Assembly (NCBI GenBank): GCA_963691705.1
Contig: OY829538.1
Location: 52,045,151-52,109,150, forward strand
Direction of reading: 5' to 3'
DNA length: 64,000 bases
Origin: Viola odorata
Lineage: Eukaryota > Streptophyta > Magnoliopsida > Malpighiales > Violaceae
The notes below the pieces were generated by a model. The model saw nothing but the letters and a program-made list of their open reading frames with translations, had not been told where the DNA came from and made no database searches. Below, piece after piece: positions 1 to 11,116 of this stretch (the first letter of the stretch is position 1; every line of letters begins with the position of its first letter). The position numbers were made by a program, and so were the translations under genes.

Positions 1-3000
1 GCTCAAAACATTTGACTCCCCCTCAAAGATCATTGAAATTAGAAACAAATTGTCAACACAATTGATACAAGTCAAACCAAGGAAACATGGTAAATGAACT
101 CGAATGCGCCTAATTAACTCCTTTTCCAGACCAAGCTAATCAGCATTGACATAACTGACATCTAAACAATAAACAGAATATCAAACTTATATGCCATAGT
201 TTTCAAATAGGCATCCAGCAAGTCAGTTGACTCATAACTATTGTATGTATATAACCATTGGCACACAACAACAGAAACAGCCTGAATAGCAACATAATGG
301 CAGGAGTGTTGAAGGTCTAGAGTACAATTTGCATCTCCTCTAATAATTAGCCTTGGAAATCATGGGAGCCTCAGTCAGAGTACTGAGTACTTCAAAGTTA
401 AGAAAGCTCACCTGGACTGAGACACCACCAATATGCATCAGTTTGACCCATGCCAACCTTCACACCAGTCTGATGAAGTGACTAAAATACAACAACAATA
501 CAGGGAATACAGCAAGTGGAGCATTATATCCAGCAACTCCAACCCAAGCGCAAACATTGAAAGTATTTTACTCAGAAATCATATAGAAAATGACAGTGAT
601 ACAGCCACACTTCAATCGACGCCTTCATCAACTGCTTAGAAAATGCGTAGTGTGTTTTTACAGTTCACAGAATGGCATATGTGTTCTTTAAAGGAGCAAT
701 TACCCATAGTGTGAAGGTCCAGAGAATACAATTGTCAGTCTTTTGAGAATGCAGGATGAAAACAGATAATCTTCCCTACATCCAAATGCAAAGTCCAAGA
801 AAATACCTTGGCCATTCCTGTTCCATTGTCATAGACAGTGCCTGAATATCCTTGGCATCTGCCATCTGCTCTTACTTGACATTTAAAACTTCAAATCAGT
901 CAGATGAGTCATGAATCTTCCACAAATAAGGCAATTGTTCACTTACTTGCCATAAGATCACACTGTATGGAACCTCAAATTCATTCTCAAATAAGAAAAG
1001 AGAAGTCCACTAACTAATTTATTGATCTACAATAATTGAAACAAATTCCCGACACCAACTTAAGTAACATAAACACAAATCACATAGAGCTGTCTATAGA
1101 ACAAGGTAAATAATAATATAAGTACCTCATTGCAACGTTTCCAGACATCAATCAAAATGCAGAAACACACACCTGGATCTCTAGGAACAAAGTAAAGAAA
1201 AAAAGCACACAGGCATCCTAACTGAGAAGTTACATTGCCTCACATTGCTTGTTTCACATTGTATCCCATCACACGGGCCTAAATGTAGACCAAACTTTCA
1301 GTACATAATTTATCAAGTTGAAAATTCTTAGTCAGCATAAAAAATAGGCTTTAAACTCTTCTTTATGAAAAAAAAAACAAAACAAAAAACAAAAGGAAAA
1401 GAAGCAGCCAATTTAGCTTCTAGTTCTGGCACTGAACAAACAATTCTGATGCACTTAAACTCCTAGTAACACAAGGAAGAGTACTAAATGACCAAAGTTG
1501 CGTTGCGTTTGGACCCTTCTCCCTTTTGCTTAAAATCTGATGATTTGCAGGTATCAAACTTACAATACTGGTGGGAACCTGGTGCACTTGAGCAAAGAAG
1601 AGCAAACTCCACCAAATTTCCATGAACAGTTGCTTTCATGCTGGCATCTATAGAAGGCAAGGGTACAATTTTGATTTTTGGCAACAAAAACTGGTCTTCT
1701 GCTGAGATTGTCGAAAAATCCCTTCAGGAGAAGTGTGAATACATCAAGAACCACCCGTCTCAATCTGCAGCTGAGGACAGCATGCAAAAATCAAAGCCAG
1801 CACCTTCAGAAATCCCTAACAGCCCCCCTACATAAGGCACTACCAAAATAAATTTGTCGGAAGACTTGATGAGAGTTCCAGACAAGGCTGTGCTGGTGTG
1901 GTAGCTAGAGACGGCTCTGAAAGTGTCTAGCTGCTTGAAAAGGTGCTTAATCTCTTGCATCCTGATACACTTCAGTTTTTTATTTCCATCATATATGTAT
2001 TTTTTCCAAGGAATACAATGACAAACCATTATGGCTTCCCATAAACACATCTCAGAAATAAGAGTTCATCATTGAACTCATAATTGCTTAGTGACAGAAA
2101 GTTATCCACAACATGGTCAAACCTCTTTTAAGATTGAACAAATAAAGTTCCTAGAAAGGTATCTCAAGATCCATCTAACTTGCAGTGATTTACAACTTGA
2201 GCCATTCCCATTTAAGAACATTCATCCCATTAAACTGGAAACTTTCCAAGGCTTGCATCAATATCATTGATAAAGTCTCTCCTTAAACTAAACTAGTTAA
2301 ATGTAGTACAACCATAGAAAAGAAAGATCATGCTCTAGCCAAAACATCTTCCACATGCAAGTTGTCTATTTCAATCCTCCTAAGTTACATAGCGCAGTAA
2401 TTGCCTGCAACACTATAGTGAAAAAATTACAAAGTATTCGTGCTATTAAACTGGAAGCGTTCCTAGGCTTGCATAAAATCATTGATAAAGTCTCTCCTTA
2501 AATTACACTAGTTAAAATGTAGCGCAACCATAGAACAGAAAAACCATGTTGTTCTAGAGCCTAAACATCTTCCATATCCAAGTTGTCTATCTCAGTCCTC
2601 CTAAACAACACAGGGTAGCAAATGCCTGCAACATTATAGTGAAAATTCTTTTGAATCCTAAATTTCAAAAGTACAAACTTTTACCCCATAGTAGCTCTAC
2701 AGTCAAGGGTGAAGTGTACGGACATTTGTAGGCAACTATTGCATGTTAAAGATAGGTGAAACTCTCCGGTTCTTAAGCCATCTGATAAAATTTCGACAGC
2801 AATATTTCAAAAATTGTCTCAAAAGCCCTTGTTTGCATGTTTCTGTTTGCAAAATGTCTCAAGGAAGCTCAATGAGGAAGCTAAATCCTATGGAAAATAC
2901 AATAACAACCAGAAATATGTTGCATTCAACAAAAAAAGCAGTTGGACAGGGAAAGCTACAAATTCTCAACAAAAGCTTTTCATTTTGTTCCTTCATTCAC

Positions 3001-3161
3001 AGGCAAGCTTTCAAATTATCCGTCAAACACGAAAACATTGATGATCATAAGAGCAACTGATTTTACAACTTAAAAGACACTCCCAATTTTGAGGAACAAC
3101 CATTAATTCAAAGCCAAGTCAAAGAATTGCTACAGTAACATAAAATGAATAGCAGCACTCA
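1..3161. other. Unassigned region downstream of KIN17
   Basis: No gene is recognised here. The sequence is AT-rich with many stops in all frames. A short open stretch on the plus strand at 1638-1835 (about 65 codons, Ser/Lys/Pro-rich) and one on the minus strand at 1760-2050 overlap each other, and neither resembles a family I know. Part of the stretch next to 3162 should be the 3' untranslated region of KIN17. A diverged tandem duplication lies at 2229-2646. An exon of an unknown gene cannot be excluded. Confidence 0.4.
2229..2646. repeat. Diverged tandem duplication, two copies of about 205 bp
   Basis: Copy one (about 2229-2430) and copy two (about 2445-2646) share ordered blocks at an offset near 216 bp: ATTAAACTGGAA, GATAAAGTCTCTCCTTAAA, AAACATCTTCCA, AAGTTGTCTAT, and GCCTGCAACA followed by TATAGTGAAAA. 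Small indels and many substitutions separate the copies, so the duplication is old. Function is unknown. Confidence 0.8.
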
Positions 3162-4361
3162 CTAGGCCACTTTGCAAATATCTTCATATTCGATAGCCTT
3201 AAGCACTCTTCCATCATAAATACCCTTCTCTATCTGCACCTTAGCACAAAACTTCTCTGTGTCCACTCCCAACAACCTTGCGTTTGATCCCCTGTATGCT
3301 CCATTCACTATTTTCACCAAAGCCCCAATCTGTGGAATCACGGTTTCAAGTTCATCCTGATCAACCCTCAACTTGTGCTTATTCTCAAGCATCTCAATTT
3401 CTCCAACATACTTATCAATCACTTTCCTCACAACTCCTTTCTGCTTATAATACCCTTTCTCGATCAATGCTTTACTCATCACCTTTACAACAATCCCTTC
3501 ACACAGCCAATAATCCTTCCTATTAGCCCTCTCCTTTGCTTTCTCCTCATCCCTCATCAAATCATCCAATGCTGACTTCCCACTCTTACTCCCTTCTCTC
3601 TCACCCCCGACACTCTTTCTCACTTTCTCCTCAACCTCCTCAAAAACCACTCTGCTAGGACCTCCCCCCTTGTCCTTCCCAACATTATTACCTTTGGAGC
3701 CCAGAGCGAATCCGACCTTCAACCCACCCTCCAACTTCATCTCTTTCCCGGGCTGCTCTTCTTCTACATTGTTATCACCACCATTAACATCATTCCCCTC
3801 ACTTTTAACAGTCAACAGCTCCGCCTTCTCGATCTGCTTCCTAATCTCTCTCTCATTCTTCTCCTCCTCCACCATATCAGCTCTCGCTCTCTTGTTCTTC
3901 AATCTCTCCTTAAACATGGTCTCCGAATCCCTATCAATATAGGTAATAAACCAGCCTTTAGGCGTCTCTTCCACTTTCAACTTACCCGTCTTCCCCAGAT
4001 ACTTGATAAACTCCGTCAAAGTCGCCCACTCCGTGGAGTTCATATGAACATGGTGTCGGTCATGAATATACTCGTTGTACACAACCGTCGCCGCCACGCG
4101 AGAGAAGCGATGCGAGCGTCTCATGAGGTCGAGGAAACCGGTTTCGAATTCCTCGGAGTAGCCGTCGATGACGCGGGTAGGGTTTTGGCCGAAGACGAGC
4201 ATCTGGCGCTGGTGGCTCTCGCTCATGCAATGGCATTTGAAGCCGTTCTCGTCACGGCACTGCTTCTGGCACATCTGGCAATACCATCGCAGCTTCTGGA
4301 GACCTTTGGCCTTGATTCGGTTGGCGATTGCTTTTGGGGTGAGGAAATCGTTCTTTCCCAT
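3162..4361 (-). CDS. KIN17-like DNA/RNA-binding zinc finger protein
   Basis: Single-exon gene of 399 residues, close to the usual length of plant KIN17 proteins. KIN17 is a nuclear nucleic-acid-binding protein linked to DNA replication and repair and to spliceosomal complexes. The start MGKNDFLTPKAIANRIKAKG is the conserved N-terminus of the family and fixes the start codon. A C2H2 zinc finger follows, with C28, C31, H44 and H50. The winged-helix-like Kin17 domain covers roughly residues 52-160. A Lys/Glu-rich coiled linker (about 165-280) leads to the C-terminal tandem SH3-like/KOW module, with the KOW part from about residue 342. The gene is divergent from isovaleryl-CoA dehydrogenase. No frame damage is seen. 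Open frames on the plus strand across it are shadows. Confidence 0.95.
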   Translation of the reverse strand: MGKNDFLTPKAIANRIKAKGLQKLRWYCQMCQKQCRDENGFKCHCMSESHQRQMLVFGQNPTRVIDGYSEEFETGFLDLMRRSHRFSRVAATVVYNEYIHDRHHVHMNSTEWATLTEFIKYLGKTGKLKVEETPKGWFITYIDRDSETMFKERLKNKRARADMVEEEKNEREIRKQIEKAELLTVKSEGNDVNGGDNNVEEEQPGKEMKLEGGLKVGFALGSKGNNVGKDKGGGPSRVVFEEVEEKVRKSVGGEREGSKSGKSALDDLMRDEEKAKERANRKDYWLCEGIVVKVMSKALIEKGYYKQKGVVRKVIDKYVGEIEMLENKHKLRVDQDELETVIPQIGALVKIVNGAYRGSNARLLGVDTEKFCAKVQIEKGIYDGRVLKAIEYEDICKVA

Positions 4362-5691
4362 TGTTCGGTGAGAAAAGAGAATCGAAAGGAAGAGGTCCGG
4401 TCCGTTCGGATTCGATAGGTGGAGGGGAGAAGTGGAATTGAGGTTTAAATTTTCCTTAAACTAAAGTGCTAAAATTAATAAATAACTAGAAACTCATGTT
4501 ATTTACCCAAAAAAATAAATAGAAACTCATGTAGTTATATAATTATTATAACAACACAATATTTTTTATAATTGAATTTGGACATTAAAAATATGGATTT
4601 AGTTTAGATAATTATAGGTATACTAAAATTTCTTTGTACATTTGGGTTTTTGATCTCAGTCTATAATTTGATTCGAACATTTAAATTAGCCGAATTTATT
4701 AAAACTTTTTTAACTGATAGTTGGAAATTCAAACAAAAAGCACTAAATTTATAGTTGGATAACTTGAGATTTTTTTATCTTTCCATTTAATCGCAGTCGA
4801 ATTATTCGTATTTTATTTAAACTTTTTTTTGTTGATAGTGAAAAATACTCGTATGGTTGTGGTTTGTCAATTAAATAAAATAATAACGATATTTTAGATT
4901 ATTAAAAATATGGATTAATTAAATTGGGTTAAATAGTTAAAGAAATACTAAAATTATTTCCTATTTTTTATTCTGATAATTAATGAATTATTTGAATTTG
5001 TTTTTACCAATAGTAGGAAATGCTTGTATAGTTGTGGTTTGAACACAATATATGACAATTGGATTTTCATTTTAGTATTTTGGGTTATTAGTATTATATA
5101 TAAGTTGGTAAAATTGGGTATAAAATTATACCATTAATTCTATTGATCTGTACCAATTTACGTTTAACAAAAGACTATTGTACTTGCAATTCAAGCAACT
5201 CATCACATGTATGTATCAACGAAAAACAGTAAGAATGAAAATTTCTTAATCCAACGATTTAAATAATTTCGTGACCAAAAAAAATCAGATTTCAATGAAC
5301 CCCAAAAAAATCGATAGATCAGATTTTATAGGGTACTTCATCAAAAGAATATCCAATTAAAATTTAAATAGATCATTAATTACTACATTTTTTTAATTTA
5401 GTTCTTATTTGAATAGATCAAAAGTGAAAAACAAAAGGAACTTTACCTTTTAAAATACCATTGTAAAATTTTATTATTTATAATTTTTATAAACGTGCCA
5501 ATTTGGGAAGGAAGAGTTTAAGCCGTTTGGGAGTCTTCATTATATATATGTTTCTGGATTCTGATAAGTGATGTCGTTACTGTCCTGCGTGTCGAGTCTA
5601 TCTTCTACTTCAACTCATCATCTTCTACCTTTGCAATACCGTCTTGTAGATTTAAACCGAAAAGGGAAAGGATTTGATCGGGTGAGGGAGG
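4362..5691. promoter_or_regulatory. Divergent intergenic region between KIN17 and IVD
   Basis: About 1.3 kb of very AT-rich DNA separates the two divergent start codons, so it must hold both promoters and 5' untranslated regions. A TATATATA stretch at about 5541-5548 lies some 145 bp before the IVD start codon and is a possible TATA element. A weakly conserved repeated phrase (ATAGT, then GTAT, then GGTTGTGGTTTG or AGTTGTGGTTTG) occurs near 4840-4870 and 5010-5042, suggesting an old local duplication. An in-frame open stretch at 5568-5804 overlaps exon 1 in another frame and is not coding. Confidence 0.5.
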
Positions 5692-8600
5692 ATGCAGAGG
5701 GTGTTAGCAAGGAGAGCAGGCCTGTTTGGTACCTTGGTGTTTGGGAAAGAAGCACAGTCGCTACAACGTGCTCCCCTCTCCACTTCTTCTCTCCTCTTCG
5801 ATGATACTCAGTTGCAGGTTTGATTGAGAATTTGTTTTCTGTTTTTTCATCATTTCATCTCTTACCTAGAAATCGTATTTGTGGGTTAGTGGATTATTTT
5901 CAGTATGTATGCCCTGTTGTGATAATAACTGCAGTTCAAAGAAAGTGTTGCCCAATTCGCTCAAGAAAATATTGCTCCTCATGCTGCCAAGATTGATCAA
6001 TCTAATTATTTCCCCAAGGTATAATCATGCCGTTCATTTATGATTTTTAATGTTAATTCATTTGTTTTATTATGTTGTTTGGCCTTTTTTATGTAGGAGG
6101 TTAATTTATGGAAACTCATGGGAGACTTTAATCTACTTGGAATCACTGCACCAGGTCTTTCTTCTTTCATCCAAAACAGAACTTGTATATTGATGTTACG
6201 ACAGCATGAAAGAATTGTTTTGGAGACCCTAACACTTAATTTTTGTGATCCTCTAATAGAGGAATATGGAGGGCTGGGTCTTGGTTACTTGTATCACTGC
6301 ATAGCTATGGAAGAAATTAGCCGTGCTTCAGGGTCAGTTGGTCTTTCATATGGTGCCCATTCTAACCTGTGCCTTAATCAGTTGGTAAACAAGACTACAG
6401 CTGCAACTTTTTTTTTGTGCTTAGTATCTGTTTTGGTTATCCTAAAGGTTGTTCATGTCGCTGTAATGATTTTTCCAGGTGAGAAATGGAAGTCTTGCCC
6501 AGAAACAGAAGTACTTGCCAAAGGTTCTAGTTCCATCCCTCTTATATTTTGTTCCCTTCCAATGTGGTATGCTCACCATTTCTCGTACCCAATGGGAAGA
6601 CGTTGTTAATTCTTTATGCTCTAATGTTGGTAGGCTATGCGTTGTGTGATATAATAAAGTAAGCACATAGTAGAAGATTGGTTTTACTTAGTGCCCAAAT
6701 TGAAGTTAATGAGACAAAAGTGCATACCTTCTGTGCTTTTCCTTCACATATTCTGACGAAAAAGGCTGGAAAATGATCTTGAGTTCTTTTCGCTTTGCCT
6801 GTGTAATGTTGTCAATGAATCTTATGTTTTTAAATGTGTTTTCCTTTTCACGGCTTCTTTGTTAACCAGTTATTTCTTATCTTGAAGCTTATCAGTGGAG
6901 AGCATGTGGGTGCTCTTGCAATGAGTGAACCCAATGGTAACCTATCCTGACATCACACACCATTTCTACCTTTGAATTTCCTAAAAAAGGGCTAATCCAG
7001 GTGATATCTTGCGTTATCTTCAGCTGGCTCTGATGTTGTTAGCATGAAATGCAAAGCTGATCGTGTAGATGATGGCTACATTATCAATGGGAACAAAATG
7101 TGGTGCACAAATGGTCCTGTTGCTCAAACATTGGTACTATTCTGGGATTACTTTTTTGGCTTCACTCTTTTTGCCCTCAGCAGGCGTCGCATTTCTTAGT
7201 TCTTTGGTAGTTAAAATGTTACTGATACGATGCTATCATTTCTACTACTACTCAATTTAATGTGGATTGAGAAGTAAAGTGACAATATCATTATTAGCAC
7301 TGTAACACAGTCTTCATCCCCATGAATGATGTTATATATCATAATTATAGCATATATGATGACTATTTATTCAAAGAGCTATTGCACCCAAACACTTAAA
7401 CTTCCGGTTGAGGGATCAAGTAATGGTTCAGCTACTCTTTCAAGTGAAGGCCTCTGGGCTTCAAATTTGGACAAGTCCACACTACTTGTGATGAACTAAG
7501 TTATGATTATAGATGGTGATGGCAGGATTTTAACTCACGGTGGCTTGGTCCCAAAAATTTTTATACCATGTCAAGGAACTGTCATTCTAGAAAAGCTTAA
7601 TATTATGGGTAAAGCCTCATTGAATTGCTTTTTCTTACTTCACCAACAGTTTGACTCTAGCCATCTTTATTGAATATCTTGTATGAAATTACCTTTCTTT
7701 GCTGAAAGTAACAAACAGAACTGGGACAGGTTATTTATGCAAAATCGGATGTCGCAGCTGGCTCGAAAGGCATCACTGCATTTATCATCGAGAAGGGCAT
7801 GCCTGGGTAGTGGACCATGTGTTATCTTTTTGTTGCCGTGCCATGAGGAATATATACTGTGACATAATGTAGATATAAAATTTGAATTCTTGACTTACAG
7901 ATTTTCTTACTTGTACTGCAGATTTAGTACTGCCCAGAAATTAGACAAACTTGGGATGAGGGGAAGTGATACGTATGTCAAACTTTTATAAGTGGATTTT
8001 TCTACTTTCTAATCTATTTTTTCTTCTCTCTTGTTGCTGTTAACATGGGCGATGTTGCACTGGTCTCGACAGATGTGAGCTTGTATTTGAGAATTGCTTT
8101 GTTCCTGAAGAAAATGTTCTTGGGCAGGAGGGAAAAGGTTATATATATATATATATATTTTTTTTTTTACAGAAAGATTATTGGATGATTTCGGGTAATC
8201 AAATATAGAGTTTTTATGGCAAGGAAAGTTGCTAGATGTCTCGTCATTAGGATAAAGAATGATACTCTGCTAAGTGTAATGTAGCTCAAAATAGAAAGAT
8301 CAATGTGGTTATTTGCGTACCCCAACCTCATTTAATTTCTCTGCTTGGAAGGAGTGATGCGCCTCCAATTCAAATACTCAAGTCTCATAAATCAACCATA
8401 AGATTGGAAATAGTAGTTTAAGTGAGCATCTTCGAGGGTGTGTTGGTGTCTGACCCTGACCATAGATCCAAGGGTCCAAGCTGTGATAGGAAAGTATATA
8501 CTTAGATTCTTTTGCTTGCAACAGTTTTGACTCTTGGATCTATGGTGGAGAGGAAACAGAACAAAACCTAAATATATGCAGAATCAGTAGCTGTTAAGAT

Positions 8601-9983
8601 CAAGGTATGAGGATGGACATGGACTTATATACATGACAGAGCTTCTGTGCTTATAAGCATGTCTCAAACCTGATTGTATCAAGACTGATCCAATGTACAG
8701 CATTCAACACACTAGTGGTGTTCATGATATGTTCTGATTTTTATTATTTGTCTTGTTTAATAATGCTAGGGATTTGTTTATGGTCGTTTTTAAGTCTATA
8801 CTGAGTTACGTTACTTCATTGTGTGACAAGGTCATGGTCTGATCCACTATTTCTCTTACCTCTAAAGTCAACTAGTTTGTAAGAAAGAAAGTGAAATGAC
8901 ATTTATTTATTTGCACGGCATATTAGTTATTGGTTTTTATTTTTCTCCTGTTTTTGCTAAGTTTTGATGTATGATGATCGCTCTTCATTTTCAGGAGTTT
9001 ATGTCTTGATGTCGGGGCTGGATTTGGAGAGGCTTGTACTGGCAGCTGGGCCTATTGGAATCATGCAGGCATGTCTTGATGTTGTTCTACCTTATGTTCG
9101 ACAAAGAGAACAGTTTGGCCGTCCAATTGGGGAATTTCAGTTTATTCAAGTTTGTAATTCCCAGTAACACCTAATTTCTAATTGCATAAGCTGATTTTGT
9201 GTATGGGTATACCGCTCCCTGTTAATTAATTTATCTGTTATTACAGGGAAAGCTTGCTGACATGTACACTTCCTTGCAATCTTCAAGGTATTTGATGCTG
9301 ATAGCACAATTTGTTGTAGGTAACAGGTTTTGATGTTGGTATGGCAGTGTAAACTTCTCACTTTGTTTCAGGTCCTACATGTACTCGGTTGCAATAGACT
9401 CTGATAATGGAAAAATTAGCCCTAAGGTGGTGATGCCCTTGCTATCTTTCCATTTTGCCATCCACTCTGCATTGTGACTACTAAAATCAATAATAACTGC
9501 TGAATGTTCTTCATAATTTTCTTGTTTATTCTCACCTCTTTCTTTAACTTCGCCTATTTTGATTATATTTGGTTTTTTGTTGCCTCACATCGCTTTAATT
9601 CTTGATCTAAGTTTCTCAGCGTTTCAATAACTTGCATGAAATATGAATTTTCAGGACTGTGCTGGAGTCATACTTTGTGCTGCCGAAAGAGCAACCCAAG
9701 TTGCTTTACAGGTGAAAAGCATACGAACCGGAATTGATTGATAGATGTAGCTTATGCATGCTATTATTATATGTGTGTATATATATATATACACTTCACC
9801 GTAATTGGTTTGGTTAAATGTTCTTGTTCACCTTGGCAGGCAATACAATGTTTAGGTGGGAATGGGTATGTAAACGAGTATGCAACGGGTCGTCTTCTTC
9901 GAGATGCGAAACTATATGAGATAGGGGCGGGTACAAGTGAGATCAGGAGAATGATAATTGGGCGTGAACTCTTTAGGGAGTGA
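5692..9983 (+). CDS. IVD: Isovaleryl-CoA dehydrogenase, mitochondrial (15 exons)
   Basis: Acyl-CoA dehydrogenase of leucine (and in plants also branched-chain and phytol) breakdown. It oxidises isovaleryl-CoA to 3-methylcrotonyl-CoA with FAD and passes electrons to ETF in the mitochondrial matrix. Exons: 5692-5817, 5935-6018, 6097-6154, 6260-6384, 6479-6523, 6888-6936, 7024-7133, 7730-7806, 7922-7972, 8073-8137, 8995-9149, 9247-9287, 9372-9426, 9655-9711, 9840-9983. All junctions are GT-AG and the joined frame is open for 413 codons. The N-terminus ([10 protein letters not shown]...) is Arg-rich like a mitochondrial presequence. Landmarks are [34 protein letters not shown], the LDLERLVL helix with the IVD-type catalytic glutamate at about residue 275, REQFGRP and [12 protein letters not shown]. 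Gly replaces the glutamate used at the C-terminal position in MCAD, which supports IVD over other ACADs. Introns 7 and 10 are the longest (596 and 857 bp). Confidence 0.95.
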
Positions 9984-11116
9984 CAGGAAAATATGGATTC
10001 TGAAGCATGATGCTGCAAAAGCTTCCTCATAAGGGATGATGATAATGATACGCTAGTTATTCTTCTGAAATGCATATAATTCTTACGTTACGGGTACATA
10101 CAAATACAATCCTTTGAATAAAGTTTATTTATTGCACAGTAGATGAGCATTTTCTTTTCTTTTTTGTTTTAGAGAATTCCCTTCAATCCTGTGCCAATTT
10201 GGAAAATCAGTTTTCAGAGTTTTCAGAAGTTAGGAAAGTAACAAGTGCAGAACAAAAACATTGTTATATAAATATATGACCAGAAAATTTATAGCAGTTA
10301 GTTACAGCGTTATGAGATTGAATGCTCAATGCAGGGAGCGAAGCAGAATCATCAGTTTCCAATGGAAACACATTTGAGACCATCCGATAGTACGGTTACC
10401 ACGTTGGGTGGTGAAAGTGAAACACGTTCTTATGCTCATTGATAACGTCTTCATCTCATCTAACCTTAAATAGCAAAGGATGTTTGCTTTTAGGCAACAA
10501 AATTACCCCAAGACTTCAAATCTCATTTATTTCCCTTATACTAGCCTAGCCACCAGGTTGATTTTTTGGCATAGATGCCCAACTAATAATGACCGTCAGA
10601 TTTTAAGGAAGATTTTTATTAGATAAGCTGAGGAAAAATTTAAAAAATAGGAAATTTTAAGAAAAAACCTAACTTAATTATAAAAGGTTATTAAATCAAT
10701 CAAACATTTATATAAAAGGAAATAAATAAGAGAGATTTCTAAATTTATTTTTGGAAGAAAAAAAGTAATGTCGTATCTATAAAATTTAATGTGTTCCTTT
10801 TTTCTTCTTCTAAATTTATAATATTATATCATAAAATTAATTTTTATGAAGAAATACGATTCGCAAGTTTTAAAAGTGTAAGGTAAGGACAAAAATATTG
10901 TGAAACTGATACTACTTTCTTTTTTCAATTTCATCAATCAAGTACGTATCTTATTTTTACATCATATAATTTTAAGTGAATAAAGTAAATGTGTAACCAG
11001 AGATGATTTTTCTTTTTTCTTGTAGTTAACGTTTGTAAGGTGCCATTGTTGGATGTTCAAATCTGTGCTCTGTTTTCCACTCTGTAAGTACGCTGTTCGT
11101 CTATCTTCGTTGTAAG
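9984..11116. other. Convergent intergenic region between IVD and MoCo sulfurase
   Basis: This holds the 3' untranslated regions of two tail-to-tail genes. The middle (10,600-10,950) is strongly AT-rich. No further gene, RNA or transposon is seen. Confidence 0.6.
10117..10122 (+). terminator. Polyadenylation signal of IVD
   Basis: AATAAA lies 134 bp after the IVD stop codon, followed by a T-rich stretch, a normal plant near-upstream element. Cleavage would be expected within about 10-30 bases. Confidence 0.55.

Noticed and set aside
4044..4418. Plus-strand frame of 124 codons
   Set aside because: It lies opposite the KIN17 coding strand and has no family features. It is a shadow of a well-supported gene.
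6118..6609. 163-codon frame as a separate gene
   Set aside because: It reads through IVD exons 3 and 4 and their introns. The spliced gene explains it.
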